NCBI GenBank assembly: GCA_002441005.1
Contig: DJWO01000009.1
Location: 1 to 64,000 of the forward strand
Length of the DNA stretch: 64,000 nucleotides
Direction of reading: 5' to 3'
From: Candidatus Aminicenantes bacterium UBA6228
GTDB lineage: Bacteria; Acidobacteriota; Aminicenantia; Aminicenantales; Saccharicenantaceae
Numbering within the stretch: the first letter of the stretch is position 1; the number at the start of each line of letters is the position of its first letter. The position numbers and the translations under genes are program-made. The notes below the pieces were generated by a model. That model had not been told where the DNA came from, did not search any database, and saw only the letters and a list, made by a program, of their open reading frames with translations. This document shows positions 61,540-64,000 of the stretch, in pieces.

Positions 61540-62906
61540 AGTTTTTCAGTTTTTACCGGGAAGAAGGCCGGGTCAGAAACTTGCATCAAATGATATATAG
61601 AAAATTCATAAACTTTGCCCATCGCCACATCGGAAGGTGAAAAAGGAAAGGCCAGATTGCCAGCCGTAGCGATGCGGCCTTCATAGCCATAATGAAGCAA
61701 GACCGATCTGGTCAGAGCCAGAACGGCATCAGCTTCGGCCTGAGTGGGTCCAATCACTTCGATCACTATCCCCAGTTCGTGGCTCTTAGTTTTTTTAACC
61801 GGTTCAAGCTCACCCATTACCCCGTTTTTCCCGTAAACGTGAAAATAAAGGCGGCTGCCTTGGCTGTCTTTACCCAGAATGTCTCTGACCCTAACTTCGA
61901 CTGCCTTCAGAATCTCATCTATTCTCTCAATCATTATCGGGTCTCTGACGCCAGCCACGCTGATTGATCTGTAGCCGGCCAGACGGACGCCCTCGAGCTT
62001 AAGCCAGTAGCCCTCAGAGGAGACAAATTTACTGCCAGTGACCCGGACCCGGCCCTGGCCAAGATCTTCGAACTTGCAGCCGGTTAAATCTATCGAGCCG
62101 CCTGGACCTGGCAGGTGGTAAGGATCGGATTTCTCATAGAGAGTATGAGCGGCAGCTGATTGAGGGGTGAACTTTCTTTCAGGTGACAGGGCCTCCAGGA
62201 TAAAAGAGTCTTCCTGAAGGGTGCCAAAAGCACAATCTGAACCAGAACCAGGCGTAGCCGCTATGGCCGCACACTCCAGAATCTTACCGAGGTGCAGAGC
62301 CAGGCCTCGATCATAACCCCTGGAAATAGGCAGGGCGGCAAAAACAGCCGGATCATATGACCGGCCAGCCACTATCACCTCGGCGCCTGCTTTGAGCAGT
62401 TTGATAAAAGGTTCGACACCCATTTGAGCCACAATATTTTCACTGTTCTCAATCACCTTCCTGGTCAGAGGAGGAACAAACGGCAACGGCGAAATCTTAC
62501 CTTCTTTCCAAGCTTTTAAGACTATTTCTTTTTTAACATCAGCCTGAACTATCCCCAGTTTGAAATGGAGTTTTTCTTCCCGGGCAATTTCCCGGACGAT
62601 TTCCAGACACCAGTCAAGATGAGGCCTGGCGCCTGAGCCACCGGCTGAACCTATTACTACCGGAATGTGCTTTTCGACACCGGCTTTGATCATCAACCGC
62701 AAATCTCTTTTGACCGCGGTTCGATTGGTAAAGGATTTGCCGCTACCCAGATAATAAGGACCGGGATCAGTTGAACCAGCATCAGCCGCAATCAGGTCCG
62801 GCTTTTTGCTTAAACCCTTTTTAAAAGAACTTAGAGGAAAGCCATAACCCAGGATGGCCGTAGTAGATAGAATTTTAAAAGGCGGGAGTTTCTTTCTTTT
62901 TTCCAT
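61536..62906 (-). CDS. AtuA-like (DUF1446, acyclic terpene utilisation) protein
   Basis: A 456-residue protein. Family strings: AADAGSTDPGPYYLGSG, VVIGSAGGSGARPH and VIVAGRSYDPAVFA. AtuA is needed for citronellol use in Pseudomonas but its reaction is not known. Here it lies in a methylaspartate operon, directly after the ammonia-lyase gene (no gap) and overlapping the DUF4387 gene. It likely acts on a branched C5 acid or its derivative. Confidence 0.85.
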   Translation of the reverse strand: MEKRKKLPPFKILSTTAILGYGFPLSSFKKGLSKKPDLIAADAGSTDPGPYYLGSGKSFTNRTAVKRDLRLMIKAGVEKHIPVVIGSAGGSGARPHLDWCLEIVREIAREEKLHFKLGIVQADVKKEIVLKAWKEGKISPLPFVPPLTRKVIENSENIVAQMGVEPFIKLLKAGAEVIVAGRSYDPAVFAALPISRGYDRGLALHLGKILECAAIAATPGSGSDCAFGTLQEDSFILEALSPERKFTPQSAAAHTLYEKSDPYHLPGPGGSIDLTGCKFEDLGQGRVRVTGSKFVSSEGYWLKLEGVRLAGYRSISVAGVRDPIMIERIDEILKAVEVRVRDILGKDSQGSRLYFHVYGKNGVMGELEPVKKTKSHELGIVIEVIGPTQAEADAVLALTRSVLLHYGYEGRIATAGNLAFPFSPSDVAMGKVYEFSIYHLMQVSDPAFFPVKTEKL

Positions 62907-64000
62907 TTATTTTTTCTCCCCGTATTTCAATTTAAGAACCTGAATGATTCTTTCCATTTCATTATTAACAATCATAAAACCTTCGTCAAAACCCATGCCC
63001 GGCTTGGCCAGCATCCGGTCCGGACGGGTAGCCATAGCCACATGAACACAGGTCAAAGCGGAGAGGTCAGTTTCGTTGCAGGTTCCGCCCTGATAAGCTT
63101 CGACGCCGTGCTGCCGGCAGTAAAGATTGCTTTCAGCCACATTCTGAATCCCGCCGAGATCGGGAGTTTTAATCTGAATCATATGGCAAGCTCTGGCATC
63201 TGTATACTCTTTTATGTCTTCAAGAGTATTGCAATGTTCATCGGCCACAATCTTGACTTTTGAGCCGAGCGACTCAAGTTTCCGGGTGAGAGCAGCCAGG
63301 GCTTCGAGTTGACGGTATTTCTCTTCCATATCAACCGGGCCTTCAATATAGAGATTGAAGTCCTCAACTTCCTTTTCAAGTGAAGCTAAGTAATCGGCCA
63401 CTTTGTCCAGATTGGCCTCAAAAATCAAGCCAATGGTGCCATAAACATCGAGGTGAAGATCCGGATGGTAACTGTTGCTCCTTCTGAGCTTTTTAATTCG
63501 ATTGACCAGCCACCTTAAATACTCGCGCAATTTTTCCCCATTCCGGCCCAGCTTGTCCTCAACGTTATTAATCAGGGCATGGGGCAGGGCGTCAACTTCT
63601 TTCAGGATCATCTTATCAGCATTAAGATAGCGTTCATCTCCTGACTGAGCAAAGATCTTGACCCGTTCAGGAATGACTGGCTGTTTATATTCTTCACAGA
63701 TAATTTCCGTCTTTAATTTATTTTCGGCCAGGGCCCGGGCAGCCAGTAAAGCCTGGGACAGACCGTATCTTATGGCCGTGTGCATTTTTTTGCCATTGAA
63801 AGTCAGATTTTCAAATTTATCGGCCATGGTCCGGAATGGTTCAATTTCTATCCCGGTTAGCCTGGGCTTAAGCTCGCGCTCCATAAATGGCAGGTAATGA
63901 GCAGCCAGAAAAAGCGGGTCTCGCCCGCCGACCCCGGAGTACTGAACAGCCGCGCAATCACCAGCGGCCAGCTGCCCGTTCTCGAGCTCTAACATAATCG
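62907..64000 (-). CDS. mal: Methylaspartate ammonia-lyase, 5' end cut by the window
   Basis: Converts 3-methylaspartate to mesaconate and ammonia. The sequence matches the known enzyme closely: GDCAAVQYSGVGGRDPLFLA, AIRYGLSQALLAA, FAQSGDERY, LHLDVYGTIG, the catalytic lysine in IQIKTPDLGG and QGGTCNETDLSAL. The frame stays open to the window edge, and about 55 N-terminal residues are missing. It is the first gene of the operon visible here. Confidence 0.93.
   Translation of the reverse strand, partial: IMLELENGQLAAGDCAAVQYSGVGGRDPLFLAAHYLPFMERELKPRLTGIEIEPFRTMADKFENLTFNGKKMHTAIRYGLSQALLAARALAENKLKTEIICEEYKQPVIPERVKIFAQSGDERYLNADKMILKEVDALPHALINNVEDKLGRNGEKLREYLRWLVNRIKKLRRSNSYHPDLHLDVYGTIGLIFEANLDKVADYLASLEKEVEDFNLYIEGPVDMEEKYRQLEALAALTRKLESLGSKVKIVADEHCNTLEDIKEYTDARACHMIQIKTPDLGGIQNVAESNLYCRQHGVEAYQGGTCNETDLSALTCVHVAMATRPDRMLAKPGMGFDEGFMIVNNEMERIIQVLKLKYGEKK

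Noticed and set aside
1..64000. tRNA, rRNA, CRISPR array or intact insertion sequence
   Set aside because: I looked for cloverleaf-like stretches, repeat-spacer arrays and transposase motifs and found none that I could support.

Overview
The window looks like chromosomal DNA of a heterotrophic, probably anaerobic bacterium. The mix of Tat-exported Gfo/Idh/MocA oxidoreductases, DUF1080 proteins, HEAT-repeat proteins, a multihaem cytochrome and a methylaspartate (glutamate fermentation) operon suggests Candidatus Aminicenantes or a related Acidobacteriota-like lineage. This placement is inferred from gene content only; the window has no rRNA or tRNA gene to support it.

Layout. (1) 269-5372: a secreted Cys/His/Met-rich protein, a Tat-exported oxidoreductase and a HEAT-DUF1080 fusion. 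(2) 5387-7860: a two-gene type II restriction-modification system on the minus strand, with a DpnII/MboI-like nuclease and an internally duplicated methyltransferase. (3) 8167-13121: cysQ, a small protein, and a plus-strand sugar set (Gfo/Idh, DUF1080, ThuA-like) with REP-like palindromes between genes. (4) 13347-25463: a long minus-strand block holding a class II aldolase, an Agl23-like membrane glycosyltransferase, a discoidin-like protein, ApbE, a membrane protein, a heptahaem cytochrome, two more Gfo/Idh proteins and a sugar-phosphate isomerase-like protein. (5) 25740-38119: a minus-strand defence island with a YgjP-like metallopeptidase, HsdR, HsdS, a missed 59-aa ORF, a 1551-aa DUF1998-type helicase, a membrane/coiled-coil protein ending in a ribosomal L13e-like domain, a small winged-helix-like protein and a gene fragment. 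No hsdM is present. (6) 38208-48802: a secreted beta-propeller, a Cys-rich peptide, a GH106-like glycosidase, an exported arabinose-isomerase-like protein, a HEAT protein and a fifth Gfo/Idh protein. (7) 48977-53952: the housekeeping operon rpsP-khpA-rimM-trmD-rplS followed by rnhB and a TPR protein. (8) 54155-58288: a three-gene plus-strand module of unknown function ending in a membrane protein with a degenerate Lon-protease-like domain. (9) 58615-64000: a minus-strand operon with methylaspartate ammonia-lyase, an AtuA-like protein, DUF4387, a P-loop protein and a class I fumarase/mesaconase.

How the genes may work together. The exported oxidoreductases, DUF1080 proteins, ThuA-like protein and TIM-barrel isomerase match the oxidative 3-keto-glycoside route of sugar cleavage; the GH106-like enzyme and isomerase-like protein would add plant or glycan deoxy-sugar use. 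The last operon would take 3-methylaspartate, made from glutamate, through mesaconate to citramalate. The defence island and the type II system are the accessory part of the window. The most novel material is the helicase/L13e-like pair fused to an M-less type I locus, the duplicated methyltransferase, the Lon-like three-gene module and the AtuA/DUF4387/P-loop insertion in the methylaspartate operon.
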